A stretch of DNA of 60,368 bases from Phaeobacter sp. QD34_24 (GTDB lineage Bacteria > Pseudomonadota > Alphaproteobacteria > Rhodobacterales > Rhodobacteraceae): assembly GCF_028890115.1 (NCBI RefSeq), contig NZ_JARCJD010000020.1, positions 1 to 60,368 of the forward strand, in the 5' to 3' direction. Within the stretch, counting starts at the first letter, position 1, and each line of letters starts with the position of its first letter. Of this stretch, positions 1 to 8,489 are shown one piece after another. The position numbers were made by a program, and so were the translations under genes. Under the pieces are notes generated by a model. That model was not told the origin of the DNA and did not search any database. It worked only from the letters and a program-made list of their open reading frames with translations.

Positions 1-37
1 GATCAGACATGTTACCGCTCGATTTTCGAACCGTGAA

Positions 38-1249
38 TCACGCCGCTGGACGGAAATCAATGGGTCCTGACCCTAGGTGACCGGTGCCGACGAGAATGGT
101 CAGGGTGCGGGAGATGTCCGCCCATGTGCCAGTGCCAAAAACACCGCGATCGAGCAGGGCGCGCACGGTTTGGGGGCCGTCCTTCAGCGCGTTGAGGATC
201 GGCTCATACTGTGTTTGCTCCAAAGGAATTTCACGGTTTCGACAGGTCAATTTAATGCTTCCGCCAGCATAGCGGCGGGTGAGTGCGAGCGGCGTTTCGA
301 ACCAGGCGCCGATCGTGCCGCGTTCGCTATGGCGCAACCTGCCCTTGACAAAGATATCGGTGCGAAACTGTTCATTCAGGATCACGTCCCGCAGGGCTTG
401 GCGTCGCACCGGATTGGCCTCGGCCTGCAGTACGGCGATCTGCTCCGGTGTGAACAGCAGATCTTCGACATGGTCCGACGGATCCGCCGAGGCCAGAAAG
501 GACAGCTTTGCATGCGACATGTCCTCGGCGAGGTCGGCGAAATGGAATGGGGTCCAGTCCTTGTTGAGGTACTCATGGGCCAGATAGTTCGGCGACATGG
601 TTTTGACTTTGGAAAGCCATGCGTCCAACGACGGGTTCGAGTTAAAATACCCGGTGCCGATGGTCTGCAGCTCTGTCACATGGTCAAGGGCGTCCTGGAT
701 CCGAGGGGCCAGCGGGCCTTCGCCCTGGGAGACCTGATCGGTCAGAATGCGGCGCAAGGGCAGGGCTGCGGCCCAGCCGGGCATGGTGTTGTAGCTGACA
801 TAGACCAGGCCGCCCGGCTTCAGTCGCTTGGCCAGGAAATCGAGGATATAGTTCTGATTTTCTCGTGAGACCCAGCTGTAGACCCCGTGCAGGGCGATCA
901 CGTCAAAGGTTTCCGGCAGGCCGGGCGCGGTCGCGAAGTCCTCGAAGGAATTCTCGTAAAAATGCATGTTGGGGGACTGCGCCAGTTCCGCCAACTCGCG
1001 GGCGCCATGGATATGGGCCGGATTGAAGTCCATCGCGTGGACCTCGATATGGGGGTTGGCCGCTGCCAGCAGGTTGGCCGAAAACCCCTGACCGCATCCA
1101 AGTTCACAGTAGTTCAGCGACGGCTGGTTGAGCCCGTGTTTCTGTCCTTGGGACGTTGCGCAAAAGGCAAGATGAGATGGAGCAAGCTCGCGGTAGAAAT
1201 CGTGGGTGTAGTCGAGTTCGGCCACGTAGCCGGAGGTCCAATCGTTCAT
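38..1249 (-). CDS. class I SAM-dependent methyltransferase with C-terminal regulatory domain
   Basis: A 403-residue protein. Residues about 47-56 (CELGCGQGFS) are the glycine-rich motif I that binds S-adenosylmethionine, and AMDFNP some 25 residues later is the acidic loop of motif II. The second half (about residues 215-400) has no catalytic motif and resembles the regulatory domain attached to some bacterial methyltransferases (Methyltransf_reg type). The substrate cannot be read from the sequence. The frame closes just inside the left edge of the window, so the gene is complete. The ATG start sits 11 bases after a weak CAGGG. It stands divergent from the rhodanese gene, with a 17-bp AT-rich palindrome between them. 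The family call is firm; the role is unknown. Confidence 0.85.
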   Translation of the reverse strand: MNDWTSGYVAELDYTHDFYRELAPSHLAFCATSQGQKHGLNQPSLNYCELGCGQGFSANLLAAANPHIEVHAMDFNPAHIHGARELAELAQSPNMHFYENSFEDFATAPGLPETFDVIALHGVYSWVSRENQNYILDFLAKRLKPGGLVYVSYNTMPGWAAALPLRRILTDQVSQGEGPLAPRIQDALDHVTELQTIGTGYFNSNPSLDAWLSKVKTMSPNYLAHEYLNKDWTPFHFADLAEDMSHAKLSFLASADPSDHVEDLLFTPEQIAVLQAEANPVRRQALRDVILNEQFRTDIFVKGRLRHSERGTIGAWFETPLALTRRYAGGSIKLTCRNREIPLEQTQYEPILNALKDGPQTVRALLDRGVFGTGTWADISRTLTILVGTGHLGSGPIDFRPAA

Positions 1250-1610
1250 GAAATGCCCTGTAGGTTTGAGGTTGGCGTGTTGTCTCAGTCGGCAATTTTT
1301 ATAAAATTGGTGACAATCGGGTTAACTCGGGACGGATGTCATTTGGGCGATTTTCAATGCCGTTTTGTCGTGGGTGTTTTGAAAGGGCCTATTTCTCAGG
1401 GGTATGTGAGTAATTTCCCGTGTGCGCCTTTTTGATCGAACTGCAGGATCACGTCGAAGTGATGTTTGGGCTGCGCGGGGTTGCTGTTTTTGGGGCTGCA
1501 GGTTTAGGTGATCTGGTCGCCTGGCCGCAGATGGTTTGCTGTTGTGCCCTTTGGCGGGTTGAATGAGCCGCGCCTTTTTGGAGCGGGATGAAAGAAAAGA
1601 GGATCTCCAA
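1250..1610. other. intergenic region with an AT palindrome
   Basis: A 361-bp spacer between the divergent methyltransferase and rhodanese genes. At 1293-1309 lies the perfect palindrome CAATTTT-TAT-AAAATTG, about 45 bp upstream of the methyltransferase start. It could be an operator or simply AT-rich promoter DNA. The rest is mixed composition with no coding signal, RNA gene or terminator that I can support. Confidence 0.4.
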
Positions 1611-2003
1611 ATGCCCCTGACCCTGCAACAGATGATGGAAGACGCAAATGCCGTGGTGGAGCGGATTTCGGTCGACCAAGCACAGAAGCTGCGCGAGGAG
1701 GGAGCTTTGCTCCTGGACATTCGCGATGCGCCGGAGCTGTCCGCTAACGGGCGTGTCATGGGATCGCATCATATCCCCCGCGGCATGTTGGAATTTCGGG
1801 CCGACCCGGCCAGCCCCTTTCACGACGGTGAAATGAAAATGGACCGGGTGATCCTGCTGCATTGCGCCAGCGGTGGTCGTGCCGCCCTGGCCAGTAAGTT
1901 GCTGAAGGACATGGGCTATCAGGCGGTCTACAACACCGGCGGTCTGGCCGATTGGGCGGCTGCAGGCGCGGCCATCGAGGAACCGGTGGACCGCGGCATG
2001 TGA
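1611..2003 (+). CDS. rhodanese-like domain protein
   Basis: A single-domain rhodanese of 130 residues, a sulfurtransferase-fold protein that can carry sulfane sulfur on a cysteine. The active-site loop HCASGGRAAL near residue 85 has the catalytic Cys followed by the CxxxGxR-type loop, and LLLDIRDAPEL is the usual N-terminal CH2A-like motif. The frame is open further upstream, but the ATG at 1611 follows AGAGGA at good spacing and begins the conserved part, so I use it. There is no signal peptide, so it should be cytoplasmic. Acceptor and physiological role are unknown; single-domain proteins of this type are often linked to thiosulfate or cyanide detoxification. Confidence 0.85.
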   Translation: MPLTLQQMMEDANAVVERISVDQAQKLREEGALLLDIRDAPELSANGRVMGSHHIPRGMLEFRADPASPFHDGEMKMDRVILLHCASGGRAALASKLLKDMGYQAVYNTGGLADWAAAGAAIEEPVDRGM

Positions 2004-2062
2004 CGGGCGCTGCAGGCCGCTGGATCTGCAAGTCCCGCTGGAGGTCCGGCGGATCCTGCAGG

Positions 2063-2821
2063 TCAGCCGTTGAAAAAGGCCCGCGCGGTGGCTTCGAAGG
2101 CGCGCGGGTTTTCGGCGTGAAGCCAATGTCCGGCATTCGGGATCTTGGCAAAGCGTGCGCCCGGAAAACGCGCCAGGATCTCTGGGCGATGCTCAGGGCG
2201 CACGTAGTCGGAATTGGCGCCGGACAGGAACAGGGCGACGCCGTCCCACTGGGCGTCAGTCTTCGGGAAGGACAGGATCTTCGGCATCTCACGGGCAAGG
2301 GTGTCGAGGTTCAACAGCCAGCGTTTCTCCTGCAGGTCAAGCGACTGCGTGAAGAAGCTCTGCAGCTGTGGGTCCACCCCGAGAGCCGCCAATTGCGCCT
2401 GGGCGTCGGATCGGCGCGTCACCTTGCTCAGGTCGACCTTACGCATGGCCTCGATGTATTGGATCTGGCTGTGGCCATAGCTGACCGGGGCGATGTCGGC
2501 CACCAGAAGGCGCCGCACCGCAGCCCCGTGTCGCAGCGCCAGCATCATCGCGGTCTTGCCGCCCATGGAATGGCCAAGCACATCCATCTGCCCGCCATGG
2601 GCCGCGATGACCTCGGCCAGGTCATCCGCCATTTCCGGATAGCTGTGGCTGTCCCCCCAGGGGCTGGTGCCGTGGTTGCGCATGTCCACCGCAATCACCT
2701 GGCGTTCGTCAGACAGGCGTTTTGCAATGACCCCCCAGTTGCGGGCAGAGCCATATAGCCCATGGGCAATCAGAAGGGGCGGCTTGTCGGTCGGGGCACC
2801 GTGCAGGATCGTATTCAGCAT
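2063..2821 (-). CDS. alpha/beta hydrolase, YbfF-like esterase
   Basis: A 252-residue single-domain alpha/beta hydrolase. The oxyanion segment LIAHGLYGS is at residues 17-25. The nucleophile elbow is GHSMGG near residue 83 (Ser nucleophile), an acid probably lies in the FLSGANSDYV strand-loop, and the catalytic His is in NAGHWLH near residue 230. The closest family I recognise is the YbfF-type short-chain acyl esterases. There is no signal peptide. It is convergent with the rhodanese gene, with about 60 bp between the stops. The substrate is unknown. The start lacks a strong ribosome site, but the sequence is conserved from the first residues. Confidence 0.85.
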   Translation of the reverse strand: MLNTILHGAPTDKPPLLIAHGLYGSARNWGVIAKRLSDERQVIAVDMRNHGTSPWGDSHSYPEMADDLAEVIAAHGGQMDVLGHSMGGKTAMMLALRHGAAVRRLLVADIAPVSYGHSQIQYIEAMRKVDLSKVTRRSDAQAQLAALGVDPQLQSFFTQSLDLQEKRWLLNLDTLAREMPKILSFPKTDAQWDGVALFLSGANSDYVRPEHRPEILARFPGARFAKIPNAGHWLHAENPRAFEATARAFFNG

Positions 2822-2946
2822 GGAACTAGGTGTTAAAGCGGCGCTGCGGAATTTGCCAGTCCCATTGAGATCCCATTGAGATGCAGGGGCGGAAAGGTTA
2901 GTCTGCGCCGCATGCGACGGCCCAAATCAGATCGGACTCCCTGACC

Positions 2947-3312
2947 GTGTCCCAGACGCTCATCGATGACATAGAAGAGATCCGCGCCCTCCTGGTCGAA
3001 AAGGAGCAGGCCTCGGGCGACCTGTTCACGGCACTGCGAAAGGCGCGCCGCCGCCTGCCGCGCAGGATCTTCGCGCAGGGGCAAAAGCTGGCTACGGCCC
3101 TGCCGCTGCTGCAGCATCCAAAGCTGCGGCTGACACTGGATGAAGAGGCCCTGAAAGGGGCCGCGCGCGAGGTGTCCGCCCATCTGAAAACCATCGACCT
3201 GGCAGAGCGGCGCAAGGATCGCCTGCTTGGCCTGCTGGGGAGCATGGCGTTCTCGCTATTGGTCGTTGTTGCGCTGTTTATCCTGGTCCTGCGCTGGCGC
3301 GGGTTCGTCTAG
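2947..3312 (+). CDS. small membrane-anchored hypothetical protein
   Basis: A 121-residue protein starting with GTG. The first ~90 residues are rich in Leu, Glu, Lys and Arg and look helical, possibly coiled-coil. A single hydrophobic segment at about residues 94-113 (GLLGSMAFSLLVVVALFILV) is followed by a short basic tail, giving a tail-anchored topology. No motif identifies a function. It is divergent from the alpha/beta hydrolase and convergent with the broken DUF817 gene, whose stop lies 12 bp beyond this stop. Coding bias matches neighbouring core genes, which supports a real gene. Confidence 0.65.
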   Translation: MSQTLIDDIEEIRALLVEKEQASGDLFTALRKARRRLPRRIFAQGQKLATALPLLQHPKLRLTLDEEALKGAAREVSAHLKTIDLAERRKDRLLGLLGSMAFSLLVVVALFILVLRWRGFV

Positions 3313-3324
3313 GCGCAGGCATCC

Positions 3325-4207
3325 TCAATCCTGCGCAGCTGATGGGGCTGGCGCCTGCGCGGGGGCTGCCCCCAAGGCTTCTCGGAAAACAAGGGTCACC
3401 GTGGCAAAGCTCACGTAGAGCAGCAAGTACCAGGAGCCCATCTTGGCAAGGCTGACCCAATCCGTGACGGCCTGCCCGTGATAGAGCCAGGTCCGTGTCC
3501 CCGTGCCGATATTCTCGGCCAGCCACAGAAAGAAGCTGGACAGAAAGGCGGCCAGCGGCAACGGCATCCAGTAGCGGTTGTGCCCGATCGTAAACCAGAT
3601 GCGCGTGCGCCAGAACAGGATGACCGTCGCCGCAAAGAGCCCGATCCGGATGTCGGGGATGAAATGGTGAGAGAAGAAATTACCATAGATTGCCCCCCGC
3701 CAGAACCAGGGTCAGCCAATACGGCGGGTAGGGGGTGAACCGCATGTCGAACAGCCGGATGACACGGGCCATGTAGGAGCCGACCGACGCATACATGAAG
3801 CCGGAAAACAGCGGTACGTGCCATAGTTTGAAGATGCCGTCGCCCGGGTAGCTCCAACTGCCCATCTGGATCTTGAAGATTTCCATGGCCGTGCCGGTCA
3901 GGTGGAACAGGAAGATAACGCGCACTTCACGCCAGCTTTCCATGCCGCTCAGGAACAGCAGCACTTGCAGTGCAAGGGCATAAAGCAGAAGCGCGTCGTA
4001 GCGCGCCAGGGCCCAATCCGCTTGCCAGATGTGATCCGTGACCAGCATGCCAATCAGCAGCAAGGCTCCGAAAATGGCGGCCCAGGCCTGCTTGAGGCCG
4101 AACATGACGAACTCAGCCAGGGCAAAGGGCAAACGCGCCCTCATCGCATCGCCAAGGCGACGTTCCAGGCGGCGGGTACGATTGGAGGAACTGGGTAAAC
4201 CGGACAT
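3325..4207 (-). pseudogene. DUF817 integral membrane protein, disrupted by a +1 frameshift
   Basis: Two frames together encode a DUF817-like multi-spanning membrane protein of about 290 residues. The first frame runs from 4207 and stops after GGNLW at about 3680. The second continues as IYGNFFSHHFIPDIRIG and runs to 3325 with intact hydrophobic segments, including WLAENIGTGT. The frames meet at a run of six G on the minus strand (C6 at 3693-3698 on the plus strand); five G would restore a continuous protein reading LAGAIYGNFF. Both halves keep coding character, so the break is recent, a sequencing homopolymer error, or a slippage switch. The family's function is unknown. Confidence 0.85.
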
Positions 4208-4313
4208 GTAAAAGGCCTCAATAAAAACTGATTTTCGGATTGGCCAAGGTGCCCGGCCGGGTCCTGATCCTGGCGCTATCTGTCAGAAATGATGTCAGAA
4301 AAAGATGGGTCGT

Positions 4314-4347
4314 AAAGAAAAGGCCCAGCACGGAAACCGGCTGGGCC
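4314..4347 (-). terminator. intrinsic terminator of glyA
   Basis: Inverted repeat GGCCCAGC (4322-4329) and GCTGGGCC (4340-4347). Read on the minus strand it is followed by a T-rich tract (complement of AAAGAAAA, 4313-4320). It lies 27 bp past the glyA stop. Confidence 0.8.
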
Positions 4348-4373
4348 CTGAGATCTGGCTGAATGCGCGCCGA

Positions 4374-5669
4374 TCAGAGGTTCGGATAGAGCGGGAAGCG
4401 AGCGCAGAGCGCTGCCACCTTGCCGCGCACGGCTTCCTCGACGGCGCCATTGCCGTCTTCACCATTGGCGGCCAGACCGTCGATCACCTCGACGATCAGA
4501 TCGGCGATGTGGCGGAATTCCTCCTCTCCAAAGCCGCGGGTGGTGCCGGCCGGGGTGCCAAGGCGGATGCCCGAGGTCACCATCGGCTTTTCCGGGTCAA
4601 ACGGGATGCCGTTCTTGTTGGTGGTGATATGGGCGCGGCCCAGAGCCTTGTCCACGATATTGCCAGTGACGCCCTTGGGGCGCAGGTCCACCAGCATCAC
4701 ATGGGTGTCGGTGCCGCCGGTCACGATGTCCAGACCGCCCTTGATCAGCTGATCGGCCAGGGCCACCGCATTGGCGCGGACCTGTTTCTGGTAGGTTTTG
4801 AACTCGGGGCGCAGCGCCTCGCCAAAGGCCACCGCCTTGGCCGCGATCACATGCATCAGCGGGCCGCCCTGGATGCCGGGGAAGATGGCCGAATTCACCT
4901 TCTTGGCGATATCGGCATCGTTGGTCAGGATCATGCCGCCGCGCGGGCCACGTAGGGTCTTGTGGGTGGTGGTGGTCACCACATGGGCATGCGGGAAGGG
5001 CGAGGGGTGCTCACCGGCCGCAACCAGACCGGCGAAATGCGCCATATCCACGTGCAGGTAGGCGCCAACCTTGTCGGCGATCGAGCGGAAGCGGGCAAAA
5101 TCGATGACGCGCGGGATGGCAGAACCGCCGGCGATGATCAGCTTGGGCTGGTGTTCCAGCGCCAGGGCCTCGACCTGATCGTAGTCGATCAGGTTGTCGT
5201 CGCGGCGCACGCCATAATGCACGGCATTGAACCACTTGCCCGATTGGTTGGGGGCGGCGCCATGGGTCAGGTGACCGCCCGAGGCCAGATCCATGCCGAG
5301 GATGGTGTCGCCCGGCTTGATCAGCGCCTGGAAGACGCCCTGGTTGGCCTGGCTGCCGGAGTTCGGCTGCACATTGGCAAAGCCGCAGCCGAACAGTTCC
5401 TTGGCGCGCTCGATCGCCAGGTTCTCGGCCACGTCCACATATTGGCAGCCACCATAGTAGCGGCGGCCGGGGTAGCCTTCGGCATATTTGTTGGTCAGTA
5501 CGGAGCCCTGGGCTTCCATCACGGCGGCGGAAACGATGTTCTCCGATGCGATCAGCTCGATCTCATCGCGCTGGCGGCCCAGCTCGTCGGTGATGGATCC
5601 AAACAGTTCGGGATCGCGCTCGGCAAGGGACTGGGTGAAAAAACCGGGGTCACGGGTGGTCTCGGTCAT
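4374..5669 (-). CDS. glyA: serine hydroxymethyltransferase
   Basis: A 431-residue, full-length member of the PLP-dependent serine hydroxymethyltransferase family. It interconverts serine plus tetrahydrofolate with glycine plus 5,10-methylene-tetrahydrofolate in the cytoplasm. The PLP-binding lysine is in [14 protein letters not shown] (Lys about 237). Other family signatures are [11 protein letters not shown], the YYGG-containing substrate loop and [10 protein letters not shown]. The ATG is preceded by GGAG at seven-base spacing. The gene is divergent from nadK and ends at a good intrinsic terminator. Identification is secure. Confidence 0.97.
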   Translation of the reverse strand: MTETTRDPGFFTQSLAERDPELFGSITDELGRQRDEIELIASENIVSAAVMEAQGSVLTNKYAEGYPGRRYYGGCQYVDVAENLAIERAKELFGCGFANVQPNSGSQANQGVFQALIKPGDTILGMDLASGGHLTHGAAPNQSGKWFNAVHYGVRRDDNLIDYDQVEALALEHQPKLIIAGGSAIPRVIDFARFRSIADKVGAYLHVDMAHFAGLVAAGEHPSPFPHAHVVTTTTHKTLRGPRGGMILTNDADIAKKVNSAIFPGIQGGPLMHVIAAKAVAFGEALRPEFKTYQKQVRANAVALADQLIKGGLDIVTGGTDTHVMLVDLRPKGVTGNIVDKALGRAHITTNKNGIPFDPEKPMVTSGIRLGTPAGTTRGFGEEEFRHIADLIVEVIDGLAANGEDGNGAVEEAVRGKVAALCARFPLYPNL

Positions 5670-5888
5670 GCTGGCTCCGTCGGGTTGGAGGTTGGATTGC
5701 GCGATTTCCTATAGGAAACGTTGCGGATCTGAAAGCCCGTAAAGCGACGAATAGCTGCGGCAGAACGGCCACTCTGGTGTTTGAGGGAAAGCTGTGCTTG
5801 TTTCGGAACCGAATGCGCAGCACCGGAAACAGGGGGGCTGGCATTGAACGGGACAAATGCGCGAAGTGAGCCGAATGAGAACAGCGTC

Positions 5889-6644
5889 ATGAGAATCGCC
5901 TTTCTGGCCAGCACGGCAGAGGTTGCACAGCGCGCGCTGAAGGCCCTGACAGACCGCTACGGCAACTGCACGCCCGAGCAGGCAGAGGTGATCGTCGCTC
6001 TCGGTGGCGATGGCTTCATGCTGCACACCCTGCATGACACCATCGACCTGAGCGCGCCGGTCTACGGCATGAACCGTGGCACGGTGGGCTTTCTGATGAA
6101 CGAATACCAGGAAGACGGGCTGATCGCGCGGCTGCGCGAGGCCGAGCAGGAGATCATCAACCCCCTGTCTATGACGGCGATGGACCACAGCGGCAAGATC
6201 CACAAGGCGCTGGCCATCAACGAGGTCTCCCTCTTGCGGGCAGGACCACAGGCGGCGCGGCTGAAGATCTCCGTGGATGGGCGCCAACGGCTGGCCGAGC
6301 TGGTCTGTGATGGTGCGCTGGTCTCAACACCTGCCGGTTCGACGGCCTACAACTATTCCGCCCACGGGCCGATCCTGCCCATCGGTGCCGACGTTCTGGC
6401 GCTGACGGCAGTGGCCGCCTTTCGACCGCGCCGTTGGCGTGGCGCCCTTTTGCCCAGCAATGCGACGGTTCGCTTTGACGTGCTGGAAGCGGACAAGCGC
6501 CCGGTGATGGCCGAAGCCGATTCCATATCGTTCCAGGATATCGATTGGGTCGAGATCCAGACCGACACGCGCATCCGTCACAAGATCCTGTTCGATCCCG
6601 GCCACGGGCTGGAGGAACGGCTGATCTCGGAGCAGTTCACCTGA
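5889..6644 (+). CDS. nadK: NAD kinase
   Basis: A 251-residue NAD kinase, which phosphorylates NAD to NADP using ATP or polyphosphate. The diagnostic GGDG motif is at residues 39-42 (ALGGDGFML), the NE motif is in AINEVSLL, and the conserved loop STPAGSTAYNYSAHGPI follows. The frame is open from 5781, but those upstream residues are unlike the family; the ATG at 5889 begins the canonical MRIAFLAS strand. The protein is slightly shorter than enterobacterial NAD kinase, as usual for alphaproteobacteria. It is divergent from glyA and convergent with the following amidase gene. Confidence 0.95.
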   Translation: MRIAFLASTAEVAQRALKALTDRYGNCTPEQAEVIVALGGDGFMLHTLHDTIDLSAPVYGMNRGTVGFLMNEYQEDGLIARLREAEQEIINPLSMTAMDHSGKIHKALAINEVSLLRAGPQAARLKISVDGRQRLAELVCDGALVSTPAGSTAYNYSAHGPILPIGADVLALTAVAAFRPRRWRGALLPSNATVRFDVLEADKRPVMAEADSISFQDIDWVEIQTDTRIRHKILFDPGHGLEERLISEQFT

Positions 6645-6687
6645 TCAGGAAAGGGGGCAGGTCTGCCCCCCCTTTGCCGGGCTGGGC

Positions 6688-8127
6688 TTAGTCTCTCGCC
6701 TCCATCAACTCCCACAGGGCCTGGTGCATCGGGCCCACGCGGGTTTCGATCGCGGCCGCGGCGTCCACCGCCAGATCCTCGCGCCAGCGGCGGGAGACGA
6801 TCTGCACGTTGATCGGCTGCGGTCCCTTCTCCAGCTGGGCAAGGTGCGACGGCACGCAGGCTGCTGGAAGGCCGATGAAGTTCATTGCGTAGGAATAGAC
6901 CGCGCAGCCCAGGACCTCGTGCACCCCCTCGGCGCCTTCGGTGTCGCGGTCGGGCTTGAAGAAGGGTTGCGGCAGGAAGGGCGTCAGCACCAGCGGGTAG
7001 TCTTCCAGGAACAGCGACCATTCCCGCGCGTAGTGGCTGCGCTTGGCCATCATCTGCAACAGCTCGGTGCCCGCGAAGGGGGGGAACTCCTGGAAGTAGA
7101 CCTCGAAGATGTCGCGCACGGTTTGTGACCCGGCTGCATCCACATCCTGTTTCATCATCGCGTAGACCTCGCCCATCAGGGCGCGGTAACCGGTGCGGCC
7201 CGCGTCAAAGACATTGGGCGGCTCCACCTCTTCGACCACATATCCCGCGTCGCTCAGCGCATCGCGAGCGGTCAGAAGGGCGGCCTCGACCTCGGGGTGG
7301 AGGTCATATCCGTGGGTGTTGCGGGTAAAGGCCACCTTGATCGGCTCCTCCAGATCCTCGCCACGCCAGGGCAGGGGCACATGGAAGGGATCGCGCGGAT
7401 CGGGGGCAATCATCGCAGGCATCGCCAGATGCAGATCGGCGGCAGAGCGGGTGATCAGCCCCTGCACCGACATCGATTGCGCCAGCATGCCGCGCTCGGC
7501 CTTCTGGCTGGGGTTCCAGGCAGGGACGCGGCCCAGGCCCGGCTTCACGGTCACAGCGCCATTGGCCGCCGCCGGAAAGCGCAGGGAGCCGCCGATGTCG
7601 TTGCCATGGCCCAAGGCGCCGATCCCGGCCATCACCGCGGCCCCAGCACCACCCGAGGATCCGCCCGGGGAGATATGTTTGCCCCATGGATTATGGGTGC
7701 GCCCGTGCAAGGGGTTGTCGGTATCGGCCCGGAAGGAGAACTCCGGCGTATTGGTGCGCCCGATCACCACGGCGCCGGCCTTGTGCAGGTTCTCCACAAC
7801 CGGGGCGTCGGCCGGGGCGATCAGGTCCTTCAGTGCGGTGACGCCATTGGTGGTCGCATGGCCGGTCTGATCGACGTTGACCTTGATGGTCACGGGCACG
7901 CCCTGCAGCGGGCCGGGGGCGGCGCCTGCGGCACGGGCCTTGTCCAATCCGCGCGCGCGTTCCAGGGCTTCGCTGCTCAGATCCTCCACCACGGCATTGA
8001 GGCTTGGGTTGCTCGCCTTCATGCGGTCGAGTGACGACTGTACCGCAGCCTCGGCGGAAATCTCACCGGTTCTGGTCAGGGCGGTCAATTCGGTGGCGCT
8101 GAGGCGCCATATATCGTGTCTGGTCAT
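6688..8127 (-). CDS. amidase-signature family hydrolase
   Basis: A 479-residue amidase-signature enzyme, cytoplasmic. The Ser-cisSer-Lys triad can be placed: Lys 82 in VTIKVNVD, the serine pair in SPGGSSGGAGA (about 157-158), and nucleophile Ser 181 in NDIGGSLRFP. The frame is open to 8184, but ATG 8127 follows AGGAG at seven bases and starts the conserved region. The substrate cannot be assigned; family members hydrolyse aliphatic or aryl amides, urea derivatives or glutamine in GatA. It lacks the gatC/gatB context and the length pattern of GatA, so a catabolic amidase is more likely. A second paralog lies at 41023-42438. Confidence 0.9.
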   Translation of the reverse strand: MTRHDIWRLSATELTALTRTGEISAEAAVQSSLDRMKASNPSLNAVVEDLSSEALERARGLDKARAAGAAPGPLQGVPVTIKVNVDQTGHATTNGVTALKDLIAPADAPVVENLHKAGAVVIGRTNTPEFSFRADTDNPLHGRTHNPWGKHISPGGSSGGAGAAVMAGIGALGHGNDIGGSLRFPAAANGAVTVKPGLGRVPAWNPSQKAERGMLAQSMSVQGLITRSAADLHLAMPAMIAPDPRDPFHVPLPWRGEDLEEPIKVAFTRNTHGYDLHPEVEAALLTARDALSDAGYVVEEVEPPNVFDAGRTGYRALMGEVYAMMKQDVDAAGSQTVRDIFEVYFQEFPPFAGTELLQMMAKRSHYAREWSLFLEDYPLVLTPFLPQPFFKPDRDTEGAEGVHEVLGCAVYSYAMNFIGLPAACVPSHLAQLEKGPQPINVQIVSRRWREDLAVDAAAAIETRVGPMHQALWELMEARD

Positions 8128-8296
8128 GTCAAATCTCCTGGCTGGCAGGTTAGAGGTCAAGCTGCCGGTTGCAAGAGAAAGCATGCAAGCGGTCCCAGCG
8201 TAAAAGGGGCTCTGCTTGGGGCATGGGCGATGCTGCGCGGGTCATTCTTCTGACGGCGTGATTCGACAGGCGGCCTGCGATCTTAGCCAACCTGAG

Positions 8297-8400
8297 TTTG
8301 CAGATTTGCAGGGGGCACCAAATATTGCCGGAAATCCTTGCGGAATTGCCGGTTTGCAAAAATTTGCAAGGTGCACCGCCACGAGATTGCAAATTCTTGC
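8297..8400. promoter_or_regulatory. three paired TTTGCAAA-like repeats upstream of prpE
   Basis: Between the divergent amidase gene and prpE are repeated TTTGCAAA-type octamers. TTTGCAGA and TTTGCAGG abut at 8297-8312. TTTGCAAA and TTTGCAAG are at 8353-8370 with two bases between. ATTGCAAA at 8386-8393 is followed by a degenerate TTCTTGCC. In Rhodobacter sphaeroides the ScfR-family regulator PccR acts on propionyl-CoA genes through a paired TTTGCAAA motif, so a similar propionyl-CoA-linked regulator is inferred here. The spacing differs from the published pair as I recall it. Confidence 0.7.
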
Positions 8401-8489
8401 CGCTGGATGACGCAGCGCCAACCTGGCGGCTTGCCCGGGTGGCCCGGATGAGCGTAACTCTTCTTCACCAAGGTAGTGAGGAGGATGCC

